The notes: generated by a model not told the origin, from the letters alone. 64,000 bases of DNA from Tamarix chinensis (GCA_030549775.1 CM060172.1:60306023-60370022); one strand, 5' to 3'; shown: positions 43,265-56,900, counted from the first letter of the stretch. Translations and numbers: made by a program.

Positions 43265-46200
43265 CTACATTAAAGTTGAGTCCGAAGATAAAGGATGAGG
43301 GTCTTGTGTGTCATCATGTACCAATGTGCGCCATTGTTTGAATCTTGAAGAATATTGGGTATTCCACGTTGAAACACTACTATCACGATATCTATTCCAA
43401 TTTGTATGTACTAGTAGGAGTGGAAAATTTTCTAAAAAATATACTTGTCGAAAAAAAATTATTATGTTAGCCATTCATATCATATTGAAATGGAAAAAAT
43501 CTTCATTAAACTTAGTGATCACCGATATGTAGTGACTCATGTCTTGCAAGAAAAATATAGTGACTTCATTTTCAGGACCTTGAATTCCATTTATAGCCAC
43601 TAAAGGTACGAATGAGTTGTATGCATTCAATGAGTTATATGCAAATAACACACAGTAACGGGTTGCAATGACATGACCAATATTAGGCATTTTCATCCAG
43701 TGTGTCATCGGAGCTGGCCCTTCCCAGTGGGCAATAGTATTAAGAACTTGATCAACGCTTTCATATACGAACACATTCTCGTACAACTGTCGTCTCGCCA
43801 ATATCTCGTGATATAAGTCGGTACGAATCTGAACCCACCGTTCTTCATCTCCTAGTATAATAGAAGCCAACGCTCTGAAACCACAATTCCCATCTCCTAA
43901 AATATTACACAGCTACTAATATAAAGAACTATATGTCGATTCATCTGAGTCACATATGGAAATTGAAATTGGCCTGATGACAGAAATGTCGATTGTCGTC
44001 CTTGACCCCGACCCCGACATTGAGTTGATATGGGACGACTAGAAAATTGTTGTTTTGTATACTTCCAACTAGATTGTTCCCTTCTAGTGGAGTTCCTTGG
44101 GTGACCCCTGTGCTGCCGTACTGGTGGCTCGTGGAGAGGTGTTCTCTGGGAAACAGCAATATTAAATATCTCTCTGGCCAACTGATTCTGTATTTCTAGT
44201 GGCTAGCGCATAACAGATTTCATGGAAATATGGAGTAAATGAGATGCAACCTCTAATGGTTCTTGGGCTCTCGGTGGAGTAATCGGCTCATCTATGTCGA
44301 GTTTCTTCCAAAATGGATGAATAGCCGACAGGGGGATTGACATGTAGTTATGAATGTATGTTTTAATTTTATGCGTACATGGTATCCCGTGCGTACGGCG
44401 CATGTAACATCGACATAAATCATCATCCGTACGTACATGATCAAGTCTCTGCCACTCGTTGTTCACCAACTCCATTGCATATAAAGAAACATGGCCCCTC
44501 AAATTGGCATAAAGATCACTTGTAGCAAAATGAGGAGTGTTGAACCGAGACCTCTCCAGCGATGCTTTTATCTCATCATGTTGTAATTCGAGGAACACGT
44601 GCATTTGTTTGTGCACTGTATTAAAGTTGCCCCGTGATGTCTCCAGGAATCTTTTTAAAGATCCATGAGCTCCTTTAACCCTATTTATAACAAAAAATTA
44701 ATTACTTAACTTTATCAACATAAAAGAAGCTAAATCAGCTATACTAAGCGATAAAATATAAATCATACCTATTCATTGTAAGTTGATGGATATGAAACAC
44801 GTCACCAAAGAATGCAGCAACAATTTTATGTTTGTAGGGTTGTAGCCAATTCGTCTTTAGATACGAAATTAGGCTCGGCATGCTTCTGTAATCTTCCTCC
44901 ATTGACAACAGTCGTTCCTCGTATGTTTGTTCGTCTGTGGCATCTATCAAAATTTTCCATCGTGACATAAAACCACGTGCGAAAGATGAACGACCATAGA
45001 GTTTCTTACACTTTTCCTCCACATTCTTATTCACATGAAATCTACATAATAAATATTTTGAAGTAGGAAAAATATGTTCCACAGCTGAAATAAGAGCAAG
45101 TTCTCGGTCGGTAATAATGGTGGTTGGAAGCATATATGGATCCATTAAGCTCTTTAATCTCTCAAGTACCCAAAAATAATTTTCCTCCTTCTCAGATGAC
45201 ATGTATGCACATGCAACGTTGAAATTCAATTGTGTTAGTGTTAGTCTGACAACTTCAAGCATGAGCATTCCGTATCTATTTGTCTTATACGTGCAATCCA
45301 TTTGCAAAACAAAAGGAAATGCACGTAAAATGTTAACAGATACGGGATGTGCGAACAGATGTTCACTTATTACGTTTGATTGGGGCTCACTTCGATGCCA
45401 CTGAAAATAATGATTCTCAACCAACATGCTGTAACATTGTTTGACCGTCCATTTCTTCGGAACTAAGCTTCTGTCGAATATTATAAATATGCATTCTCAT
45501 ACTTACATTACCTTCAAATTGTTTTTGAAGAAGCGGTATGATTTGTCGTGGCTTTACGTTAGCTGTGATAAGTTCATCAACAAATTGAACTTCATTTTCT
45601 GTCAACTTACCAAGGACAACATGTCCTTAGTCATAATTAGCCAATTTGTGATTGTGTGTCCCGTTCCTAACTACCACTTGTCATCCACCGTTATTATTTT
45701 CAACACCAATAATAAAAAAAGGACTATCATTTTTTTTAGAACATGTATTACGTGCACTTTCGGTATCTGTTGGTCTAGTACGGACGTACGTACCACTTCA
45801 TTCACATCTTATCGAGACTCTACCCGCCCCTATACCATTTCCTTTTCTAGAACCTTTGATAATTAAAATCATCTTATGAGTTCTACCCATTTTCTTAACC
45901 CATGTCACAAGTTCATCTCGATCCGAAAATATTTGATCCGTTACAAAAAATCTCTGATAATTTTCAGTCGTAAAAGATGTATTCTCCTTGTCCTGAAAAA
46001 AAGAGTTTACCATAATAATATAATAACAAAAAACTATAAATTTTATGTAACTATTTTTGTCGCCACAATTTACAATGCTTAAAAAATAATATTTTACCTC
46101 TTCGTTGAAGTTGTAATTAATATTGGGAGAATGCATTTGCATATCTTCTGCATATCCATAGCTTCTCGGTAATGTAAATCTATCATCGTAATACGATGGG

Positions 46201-46304
46201 GTTCTGACCCCATCTTCGTACTTTATCGGACTTCCGAACTCATCGTACCCTATCGAAGTTTCAAACTCTTAGTAGTTTGAAGAACTTCCAAATTCATTAT
46301 TCAT
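43265..46304 (-). pseudogene. MULE transposase fused to OTU-type cysteine protease, decayed
   Basis: Transcription order: an N-terminal exon (46304-46098, one TAA at 46269-46271); an exon from 45992 with a MULE N-terminal domain (SDRDELVTWVKKMGR; a GGW-type site now stop; NGTHNHKLANY); and a frameshift near 45427. The catalytic core follows: MDCTYKTNRY and TDRELAL, each with a candidate catalytic Asp, and CRFHVNKN. A short intron at about 44748-44679 joins TMNR to VKGAHGSLKRFLETS. A SWIM finger (CRCYMRRTHGIPCTHKI) lies near 44400. After a basic linker and another frameshift near 43900 comes an OTU domain (LGDGNCGFRALAS, with the candidate nucleophilic Cys; DMSHYISV with the candidate His), trailing off by 43265. 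MULE transposases move Mutator-like elements; OTU domains are deubiquitinases. The catalytic-region Glu expected in VEGAH is Lys here. The copy should be inactive. Confidence 0.85.
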
Positions 46305-46639
46305 TGTGAGTGTTTAACAAATATTAAAAAATTTATCTCAACCTTCAACTAACAAAGTTTTTGTAGAATAGAAATATTGAGTTGAAGAATACGAATGATA
46401 AGTTGTTCGTTTATATATAAGAATTCGAACAGAAACTATAATAATTATATACGCATCTGACAAATTTTTTTTCTGTTCCTAATTTCACGAGAACCACATA
46501 TCATCCTACAATAATTTCATTTACAAATATTGGCAACAATATATTTATTCTACGTACCATACTACATTACAATTAGTGTTGCAGAAGCCACAAATATTTC
46601 TTATCCCCACCAGCATATGTTTCATTGTATATGATTCAA
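46305..46639. other. upstream region of the MULE-OTU pseudogene
   Basis: AT-rich; presumably the promoter for minus-strand transcription. No further gene is seen. Confidence 0.4.
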
Positions 46640-48410
46640 CTACTATCGGCTAAACTTGCCGAAACACCAACAAAATGATCAATAATATATGATTCATTGT
46701 CAAGCAAATATTTTTTTGTCAAAAGTACGCATTATTTTACCGTTTCAAATCTTTTTGAATCAGATGATAGTATACATTTTTTGTTATTTGGAAAACAAAA
46801 TTTTACTCCATGCAAAACAAATTTTGTCCTAACCTCCATGTATAAATTTAATTCAATAAGATTTAAAATACTAAAATAATGGCTACTTTTGACAAAAACT
46901 TATTTGTTTCATAATAAATCATATATTACTGATTTAAAAATATTCATTAGTATATATAATTTATATATTTTAGATATATTTATAATAGATATTGATTAAA
47001 ATTATTTTTATTTCCAAATAATTTAAATTAGTTAAGATTTAGCATCGGTATTTTTAACCGATGGGAAGGTAACAAATTTTATCGATACAACTTTATTTAA
47101 AGGCTATTTTTGAAAAACTCAAAATTTTTAACATAAAATTTATATATAATATAGATCTAGATCATGACATTTTTGTTAATTATAAAAAAAAATAATATTA
47201 TAAAATTTTATTACATTATGTATAATTAAAAAAAAAGAGTAATTCGGCAATTATTGCCGATATAAGTAATTATTGAGGATGGAGGCAACTATTTATGATG
47301 GAGATAAAACAAAGAGGTGGGGGAGGGTCGGTAATTATTGCCGATTTATGTAATGTTCGGCAATCTTTGCCGAAGATATGGGGTAATTAATTTTTTTTTA
47401 TTTTAATAATTTTTTTTCTCTTCCTATAATATGCATAAATTTATAAGTTTAATTAAAGTTATTTATTAAATTTTTTTATTTGATTGTAAATATGTTAATT
47501 TATATTTTTGTACAAAATATTTATATTATACATCTAGATTATGAATTTTTTAAATTATAAATAAAAATTATTTCAAAATTGCCGAAAGAAAAAAAATTGA
47601 GGTGATAGGCATCGGCAATATTTGTCGATATAAGTAATTATTGAAGATGAAGACAACTATTCATGATGGAGATGAAACAAAGAGGTGGGGGATGGTCGGC
47701 AATTATTGCCAATTTATGTTATGTTTGGCAATCTTTTCCGAAGATATGAGGTAATTAATTTTTTTGTTTTAATATTTTTTTTCTCTTCCTATAATATACA
47801 TAAATTTATATGTTTAATTAAAGTTATTTATTGAATTTTTTTATGTGATTGTAAATATGTTAATTTAAATTTTTGTACAAAATATGAATTCTTTAAATTA
47901 TAAATAAAAATTATTTTAAAATTGTCGGAGGGAAAAAAATAGGGAGGATACACGTCGGCAATTATTGTCGATGATCTAACTAACATTCGACTGAAAATAC
48001 CGAAACCCACGCAGATTTTCGGCTAAAATTGTCGATCCTTAGTAAATATATAACTAAAATTATTATATATTTTTTTTAATTGTAAATATGTTAATTTAAA
48101 TTTTTATATAAAATATTTATATAGATTCTGAATTTTTTTTAATTATAAATAAAAATTATTTACAAATTTTTGTATCCAATGCAATTTAACCGAAATCGTC
48201 GAAAAAAAAAGAGAGGAATCGGCAATTATTGCCGATGGCCTTGGCCAGGATTCGGTAATTATTGTCGAATGTCAAGAACTCTTTTGGCTAAAATCGCCGA
48301 TCATAGTGTTTGACTTCGGTAAATTTTAACGATACGACGGGACTTGTTTCGACAAAAAATATCGATATTAAAGTTAATTTCGGAAATTATTTTCCGCCGA
48401 GTAAATACAT
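46640..48410. repeat. right cluster of TTCGGCAATTATTGCCGA-type palindromes
   Basis: More than ten variants of TCGGCAA, TTGCCGA, TCGGTAA and TTGTCGA are spread over 1.8 kb. Several form perfect palindromes such as TCGGCAATTATTGCCGA (about 47234 and 48210). They mirror the motif cluster at 25741-25945 on the opposite flank of the PMD/MULE gene pair. Terminal inverted repeats and a 9-bp target duplication, expected for a Mutator-like element, could not be identified by eye. Confidence 0.65.
47235..48180. repeat. tandem repeat, 368-bp period, about 2.3 copies
   Basis: TATAAGTAATTATTGA at 47261 recurs at 47629, and the following 300 bp align closely (GGCAACTAT..GATGGAGAT..AAACAAAGAGGTGGGGGA..., TCTCTTCCTATAATAT..). 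A third, partial copy of the distal half is at about 48057-48175. The units carry the CGGCAA palindromes described for this region. Confidence 0.8.
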
Positions 48411-48989
48411 GTTTTCTATATAATAATACCCTTTTTTTTATAGGCCATCTATGTCTACAACACTACAACACACAATTCTACAACCAATTTACCCTTTCTT
48501 CGTTCTCTTTTATTGTTATCGATCTACAATAGACTTAATTTTTATACTCTACATCAATCACTATTTGCACCGGAGCAGCAAACATGGTACTATGACTCTA
48601 TGATTTTATATTTTTCTTTTTTACATTTTTAAATAAAATTATCTTAAAATTGAATCATCAAAAAAGTAAAAATATGTCAAAATAGTTTTCACATTTTTTT
48701 CTATAATTAGGGACTTATATCGATAAACCTTAGATACGAAAATAAAAATACATGTACTTCATAATATAAATTCACATCTTTAAGATATAGTAAATAATAT
48801 ACTTTATTTATAAAATAAACATAATAATTACATATATTATGAATACATATCTTAATGAAATACACACACATTTTTTAGAATAAAATGCACATCTTATAAT
48901 TATAAATACATATAATATATTAACAAATTTGTATATTATAGTAAAAGAATACACATATTATATTGATGGATACATATTTTATACATACA

Positions 48990-49025
<36 letters not shown>

Positions 49026-52000
49026 TATAATTATAAATGCATATAATATATTAACAAATGTGTATATTATAGTACAAGAATACACATATTGTATTGATGG
49101 ATGCATATGTTATATATACATACATACATACATATATATATCACGGGAAAGAATGCACGTCAATATAAGACATTCATTATATAGTTGTAAGTGTACATTT
49201 TATCATATAAATGTACATATTATGTTGATAAATACATAACTCATAGAAATAAAATACATAATATACATATTTCAATAACCATAAACATCTATATTTATAT
49301 CTATATATCATATAATAAAACAGTCATTAACCCACTAAATTTCTACCTAAATCAAATCTTCACATTTGCATGTAAATGCAATTGATTGAATTAGCGTATC
49401 TCACAAGCTACAATAGAGCTAATGATATTAGTCCGTTCAATATCAAATGATCAATAAAATCAATCGTTATAAAAGCAAAAATGAAACTAATAGTAAGAGA
49501 GAGTCGATGTGTATCAAAATATAAATATTGGCAATTTAGCATGTGGTTAAATATATTCAGTAAAAGTAAAAACATACTTCATAAAACCAATACATCTGAT
49601 AAATAAATAATATATAATATGTAATCAGTAATTAAAGCAAAAACAAAGAGACACATAAAGGACATAAGACAACTCTTCACTTTCTCTTTATAATAGCACA
49701 ATACTTTTCTAATTAGTTTTTATTCAAAGAAAGTAGAAACATTACACATTGGGGTTTTCGAAGCGCTTCAAAATTGCATCAATAAATCAAATAAATAAAA
49801 ATTGACATTAATACACCACCGATCAACAATGTATGGTAAGAAAATCGGTAGATGATAGAAAAAAAGAATATCAACAATGACGAAGAAGATATGTTTCTAA
49901 ATATTTTTTTATGGAAATAAGATCAAAGTTTTTTTTAATCCTATTAACTAATCTTACTAATAAGCATCATTTACAATACCATTCATAATACGTATAAGGT
50001 AAATATTAGTCCAACGAGATGAAATTAATGATGAAACACTATGTCAAGCTAATATGCATCCACTCGATTAACATCTCACCCAAAATGAAAAATTACAACA
50101 CAATCACCACATTGTTCAACTGAAGCCCTACTTTCTTCAATTATATGATGAGTTTGCCTAGGAGATGCTTGATTGAAGTTTTTCAACATGTTGACTAGTG
50201 TTGATGAGTTACTCTTGAGGACAAGATGGTTAACCTTTATTCTTGCATCTTGAAGACCAAGAAGGCAAGCTTTTGATTCCACAATTATAGGTAAGTAATC
50301 TATCCATAATTCTAAGACTAAATATATTTTTTCCCTCATGAAATATTTGTTATTTATTTATTTGTTCTAATACGATACACAACTTCGTTCCATCATATAA
50401 GATGTTCTCAGTCATCTCTTACGTTGATATATTAGACGAAAGAAAATTTAGAGAGATTTTGGTCATATATGCAACTTTAGCCGTCAATGATCCAAATTTG
50501 AAGTAACGGGTGTATTATTTGATACATATAATTTGCTTCTATTCGATTTTCAGATTATTTTACTTAATAGTGTTATTTCATCTTATTTTAACTCAAACAA
50601 TTAAAAAAATAAGATTACATTAGTTTATCAACATATTTTATTCTACAATTATAATTATATTTTGTTCAATTATATATATTAGTTCTAACTTTCAAAATTT
50701 AGTGACATCTAATTATATGTCTACGAAATCATGGTTGACAAATTCAATGTCATTTTTTCTGTACTTATTTTATTCACATATTTACATAATAATAATAATG
50801 ATGATGATGATACATTAACTTGAGTGTTATTTTATTATTTTATAGTTATAAATTAATAACTATCTATAATATGGACTTTAAAAAAGTTAACGGTAAAAGA
50901 TAATACTATAATATATATGCATGCACTTTTAAATTAATATTTATATTGTTACCACCCTTTCATATTTTATTTAACATAAAGTAATCATTTTAAACTAAAA
51001 TATTACCTCTTCAAAAATAATAAAACCCGTGCATCGCACGAGAGATTAACTAGTAATATATAATAACACATTCATAGCAGCAAATAAATTTTCTTCTTAA
51101 AATGACATCTGTCAATATATGAGTGTTCATTCATTTTTTCACCTGTATCAATATAGTAAAATCATTTGTAGCCAATAAGTTATATTATATGCATACTAAT
51201 TACAAGTAATAATTACAATTCAATTCCTATAGAAGTTATTTATATCACATTAAATAGCTGAGGAATAAAATAGTTTGATGGCACTTCTATTTTTTTAAAT
51301 AATACAAAAAAGAAAATGTAAGACTATGCACTCAATTCTCATTAATGATAACTAGCTTTTATATAAAATGGATTGTTTATTTGTATTTAAGATAACAAAT
51401 CATTAGATGATTATATTACTATTAAATGTTTTTTGAAATATTCTTTGTTACAATTTATTATTAAATTATAATGGGAATAATTATTGTCAAATAGCAAAAT
51501 AATGAAGTCAGGTCTTGACTTGATTGCCCGTGTTGGCTTTTGTTAGGAACTTCTTTCTCTCTGTGACTTTTCTAGTACAACTATTTTGCTTATTTTTTTC
51601 AATGATGTAATATTTTTAGGCATAATTTTTTCTCTCTTTCCAATCATACGTTGGAAGCTTTTTTGACCTGAAAGCGACAATTTTGAGCAAGGAAATTTGA
51701 TATATATATATTCTTCTTTTATACATAGCAAGATAGAGCAACCTAACATCCTCACATGTAAAATGGATAACTCTGAGACTCTTTATCTTCCCAACTTTTT
51801 TTCCTATTTTTTATTTACCAACTGCACTTACTCTTTCTAACCCAAACTAGATATTAGTAAAAATCCAAATATCAATTCAATGTGTATGTTTATATTCTTT
51901 CCATGCACTTCCTCCATTTCTAAAAGAAAGTATTTTTTTAAACAATTTACATAGTATTTTAAGAGGTAATAAATATACTCCTAATATAACAATTATAACC

Positions 52001-52860
52001 TTCATTGAAGAACAATATGACAACTAATGCATAGAAAAATAAAAAGGAAAAGTAAGGGTAAAAGTAAAAAATTAAGCATTAACTTTGTAAAATAACATTT
52101 ATTTTAAAATAAAAATTTTGAGCCAAAAATACATACTTTCATAAACGGAGGGAGTACATCTTATTATCATAAATATTAAGTGACCTATTAAATTCTTGAA
52201 CATGTATTTTAAAAAATTAGATATGAACATATTTATAATTAATTATCTTTAATTTATTCAAAATTATTATTTAAATATAAATCATTTTGTGATGTTACAC
52301 TATTTAATAAATATTTATTATCAACCAAAAAATAAAAAGTTATTTTATAAAAGTCAAAACTTACTTTCCATTTTAGCCCTCACTTTTTTCTTCATTATCT
52401 ATTGAAAACACCCTAGAGGGGGATGAATAGGGTTTTATGGAATGGGAATGGCTAAATAAAAATTTACACATAATGTAAAGTGGTTCAAGAGTGAATTACT
52501 CTTCACATTCACTACTAAAAAGTTATCCCTTTTGGATTTTTGAAATAGTGACATATTTTATTGACGATCACTCTTCTCTCGGTTTATGAGGCTTACAATC
52601 TCAATGACCATCTTAAGAGATGATTTACAACTTCAACTATTTATCTTATCTAGATTCACTAAATGAATCTCTCAAGAATAATAGGCAATACTCACTAACC
52701 CCTTTGATTGATTTTTGAGAGGAGGTTGTGATTACAGGTGTTTCTCACCAAATATAAAATATGAAAATGTTGATCTATGAATGAGATGTAATCTAGCTAG
52801 ACATAATATATGATATTACAAATTGAGAACAATTCTAGCTAAGAGAAGTGAGCAAAGAAC
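48411..52860. other. AT-rich intergenic DNA, no gene seen
   Basis: It contains (TACA)n at 48983-49018 and a second, shorter (TACA)n tract at about 49117-49132. These sit in a duplicated context (ACACATATT(A/G)TATTGATGGAT...) about 135 bp apart. A (AAT)n/(GAT)n tract lies at about 50787-50812. The 87-aa minus-strand frame at 50076-50339 (VESKACLLGLQDARIK...) resembles the RNase-H-like tail of plant LINE elements and may be a remnant. It is too short to call. Confidence 0.5.
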
Positions 52861-53168
52861 ATAACGTGAAATCAAAGTGGAAGGAAGGGTTGGATTGGTT
52901 GCTGTTGATTTGGAGATATCAATCACGAAATTGAGTAGAAGAAACAATGAGTGAATGTCGAATAAACTCAAAGAAAATAGGTTGAAATGCAGGTTGCTTT
53001 CGACGGTTGAATCAGGTTTCAAATGTCGAAAGCAACCTGCATTTCAACCTGTTTTCTTTGAGTTTATTCGACATTCACTCATTGTTTCTTCTACTCAATT
53101 TCATGATTGATATCTCCAAATCAATAGCAACCGATCCAACCTTTCCCTCCACTTTGATTTCACGTCAT
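52861..53168. repeat. foldback: 144-bp inverted repeat with 20-bp loop
   Basis: Left arm 52861-53004 and right arm 53025-53168 are near-perfect reverse complements without indels. The innermost 25 bp or so (GAAATGCAGGTTGCTTTCGAC) are exact, and roughly ten mismatches occur farther out. As a consequence the two strands encode almost the same peptide, which is an artefact and not a gene. Transcribed, this would form a long, almost perfect hairpin. Confidence 0.93.
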
Positions 53169-53932
53169 TTTTGGCATAAAAGCTTCAGTTGTTTTGGAAG
53201 CAGTCGACCAAACGCCGCCTGCAGCAAGGTTATCGCATGTGTGTGTTCTTGCATCAAGAACTCACCGGTAGCTTGATCTTTTCTTTGAATTCTTGCATAT
53301 TTATAATATTCTTGAATCGTCCTTGAAGTTCTTGGTTGAAGTTCTTGAAATTTTGCAACAATCTTGTTGCATTTTCCCCAGCCAAGTTGCAACAATCTTC
53401 GACCAGGTTGCAGTTCCAGGCGTAACTTCATTATGTGTGTTGCTGCGAGTTTGTTCATCCACACCATTTCTTTCCCTCTTAATTCTTTTCCCTATCTATG
53501 TGTGATCTTGTTTTAATCCATCCATTTCATTTTCCTTTCGTTTACCAATCTGAAAAGGAAAACCAAAACCCCGAGACCTAGAGTGCATTTTAGCACACGG
53601 CTGAACAAACATGTGTGTATCCTAGCCTCCTTGAGTCATTTCCTCTCATTTTTCTCTCAAAGGACCACTCTATACTCTCCCTATGTGTCTGATCTACATC
53701 TTCTATGAAGCAACAAGTTTGAATCTTCAACTTGAAGACGTGTATGTGTTGAACAAATCCGCGACACTCTATGATTTTATGTGGCTGACTTTTTTGGCCA
53801 TATAAGAAGAACATTTCCATCCTTTGTGTTCCTGCGTGCAGTCGGTGTTCTTGTGGTTACATATTTTCATTTGTGCCTAATCAAGGACTGCAGGTAGTGA
53901 TATTTACTTTGATTGTGAATTAGAAAAAGTTT
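53169..53932. other. spacer between foldback and gypsy gag
   Basis: Balanced base composition with CT-rich stretches and no recognisable gene. It could be the leader or a damaged 5' LTR of the downstream gypsy remnant, but no copy of it was found after 58600. Confidence 0.35.
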
Positions 53933-56900
53933 GTGCCTTGTTTGGTTGCAGGAAAAACAAATTCCAGCACCTACACATTTGTGGAATCCATTGTGTGCAA
54001 CAAAAAGAGTTGTGTGTCAACCTTCACCATGGCTAGTGAAGAAGTGCGTGCCTTGGTAGAGTCTATCAAGAGCCTCACCACACGAATGGATTCTCAATTG
54101 CAAAATCAAAACACACCTCAACATCAACTGCAAAGTGTGGAAGCTAAATTGGCCGAACAAGAAAAGCATAAACCATGGCAAGTTCGCATGGAAACCACAC
54201 ATGATATTTTGGAAGGAAGAATGAAGCCTATCTACCATGCAAAGAGTGGACATGGACATTCCAACATGCATCAACATGAAGACAGAGAAGATAAGATGAG
54301 TTCCTTTGGCTCAAGCAACCAAAGAAGACCACCTACATTTCAAGTAAGACATGCATACCATGAAGATCAAGGTATTAAACTTGACCTTCTTGAATTTTAT
54401 GGTGATTTGAATGCGGAGTCATATTTTGAATGGTTGCATGAGATTGAGTTTATTTTTTAATTTAGAGAATATGAGGATGAAAGAAAATGCAAACTAGCTA
54501 CTCTTAAGTTCAAAAAGTTTGCTCAAATTTGGTATGATAATTTAAAGCAAACAAGAGAAAGATAAGAGAAGTCAAAAATAAAATCTTGGGGAAAACTTAA
54601 AAAGCACCTAAGAAAGAAATTTGTGTCTAGAGAGTATGAGTAAGATATGTATGTTAAAATGACTACTCTAAGGCAAGGTTTATTTAGTGTAGAAGAATAC
54701 ACTAGAGAATTTGAAAGACTAGCCCTTATTTATCATGTTCATAAAAGAAAAGAACAAAAGTGTGCTAAATATTTAGGTGGCTTGAATAATTTGATAAGAG
54801 ACAAATTTGACATGTACTCTTATGATTATCTTGATGACTTGATTTAATTGGCTTTGAAATTTGAAAGACAAACCAAAACAACTAAATCCTATGTTAAGTC
54901 TAATTCTTCTATTTCAACTTAACCCTATTCTAACACCTTTACACCTAAATCAACATTTTCATATGATAAAAAGAATAATCGAGATGATAAAGGTAAAAAT
55001 AAGGTAGTTGAAATGGAAAATGAACAATGTTTCAAATGTAAAGGATATGGACATTTTGCTAGAGATTGTCCTAACCAAAGAGCTTTAACCTTACATAAAA
55101 TAGAAAACATGGAACCATGTAGTGATGATGAGGATTTAGAAGTTGAATCTCCTAATGAAATATTAACTATGGAAGAAGAAGAAGGAGATCTATACTTTGT
55201 AATTCAAAGAGTTTTACAAATACAACCTAGTGTTACACCTACTCAAAGAGAGAAATTTTTTAAGACTAAGTGTAAAATAGGTGACATGGTTTGTAGACTC
55301 ATAATTGATAGTGGTTCATGTACAAATGTTGCTAGTGAAGCAATGGTTAAGAAACTTAGTTTGGAAACTACTAATCATCCTAAACTCTATTCTTTACAAT
55401 GGCTAAATAAGGATAAAGGAGCTAAAGTAAACAAAAGAGCTTTAATCACATTTTCTATTAGAGACTATCATGATGAAGTTCTATGTGATGTTTTGCCTAT
55501 GGATTCTTGTGGATTACTTTTAGGTAGACCATGGCAATATGATAGAAAAACAACTCATGATGGGGTAACTAATGAATATGTGGTGAAAAAGGAAAAGCAA
55601 TTATATAGGCTAACACCTTCTTTATGTGATCAAATGCCTTCGAGTGATGACAAAAAGAGATTAATTTTACATCAAAAGGCTATGGAAAAGTGTATAAAAG
55701 AAGAAGGAATTTGTTATGCTTTAGTTTCTAAGGACTCTAAACCTGAAAAACAACAAATTGAAAATCCTAATCTAATTAAGTTGCTTAATGAGTATAATGA
55801 TGTATTTCCTAATGACTTACCTTCTAGATTACCACCTAAAAGAGGTATAGAACATGCCATTGATCTTGTTCCTAGTATACCTATTCCTGATAAACCGGCT
55901 TATAGATGTAACCTAGAAGAAGCTAAGGAATTAAAAAAAACAAATACAAGAGCTTATGGATAAAGGATTTGTGAGAGAAAGTATGAGTTCTTGTAGTGTT
56001 CCTGCTTTACTAGTGCCTAAAAAGGATGGTACTTGGCGTATGTGTATAGATTATAGGGAAGTGAATAATATTACTATCAAATATTGTTTTCCTATGCCTA
56101 GATTAGATGATATGCTTGATGAACTTTATGGTGCCAAGTATTTTCCAAAATTGATTTGAGGAGTGTATATCATCAATTAAGGATTAGAGATGGAGACGAA
56201 TGGAAAACTGCTTTTAAAACAAAATATGTTCTCTATGAGTGGATGATTATGCCTTTTGGGTTATGTAATGCACCTAGATCATTTACGAGACTTATGAATG
56301 AAGTTCTCCAATCTTTTCTTGGTGATTTCATTGTTGTATATTTGGATGATATTATTGTGTATAGCAAAAATAGTTATGATCATCTAGTGCATTTGAAGAA
56401 ATTATTTGATAAGCTAAGGAAAGCTAAACTATATGGGAAACTTGAGAAATGTGATTTTATGCTTCCAAGTGTAGTTTTCCTAGGCTATATTAATAGTGGA
56501 GAAGGTATTAAAGTAGATCCTAATAAGATTAGAGCTATAAAAGTATCCCTAAGAATGTTCATGATGTGAGAAGTTTTCATGGATTAGCTAGTTTCTATAG
56601 AAGATTCGTTAAGGATTTTTCTACTATAGCTACACCTATTACTCAACTCATGAAAAAGAGTGAATTTTATTAGGGACAAGAAGCTACTCAAGCCTTTGAT
56701 ACCCTCAAAACTAAACTTTGTCATGCCCCTGTTCTATCCTTACCCAACTTTAATCTTCTTTTTGAAGTGACTTGTGATGCTAGTGGAGTTGGAATAGGAG
56801 GAGTACTTTCCCAGGAAAAGAAACCTATAGCATTTTTCTCTGAAAAGTTGAATAGAGCCAAAATTAACTATTCAACTTATGACAAGGAATTGTTTGCTAT

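Noticed and set aside
50076..50339. LINE-like RNase H tail on the minus strand
   Set aside because: Only 87 codons, with resemblance in general pattern; no flanking reverse transcriptase or poly-A tail seen.
52816..53276. two opposed frames encoding almost the same peptide
   Set aside because: A consequence of the inverted repeat at 52861-53168, not two genes.
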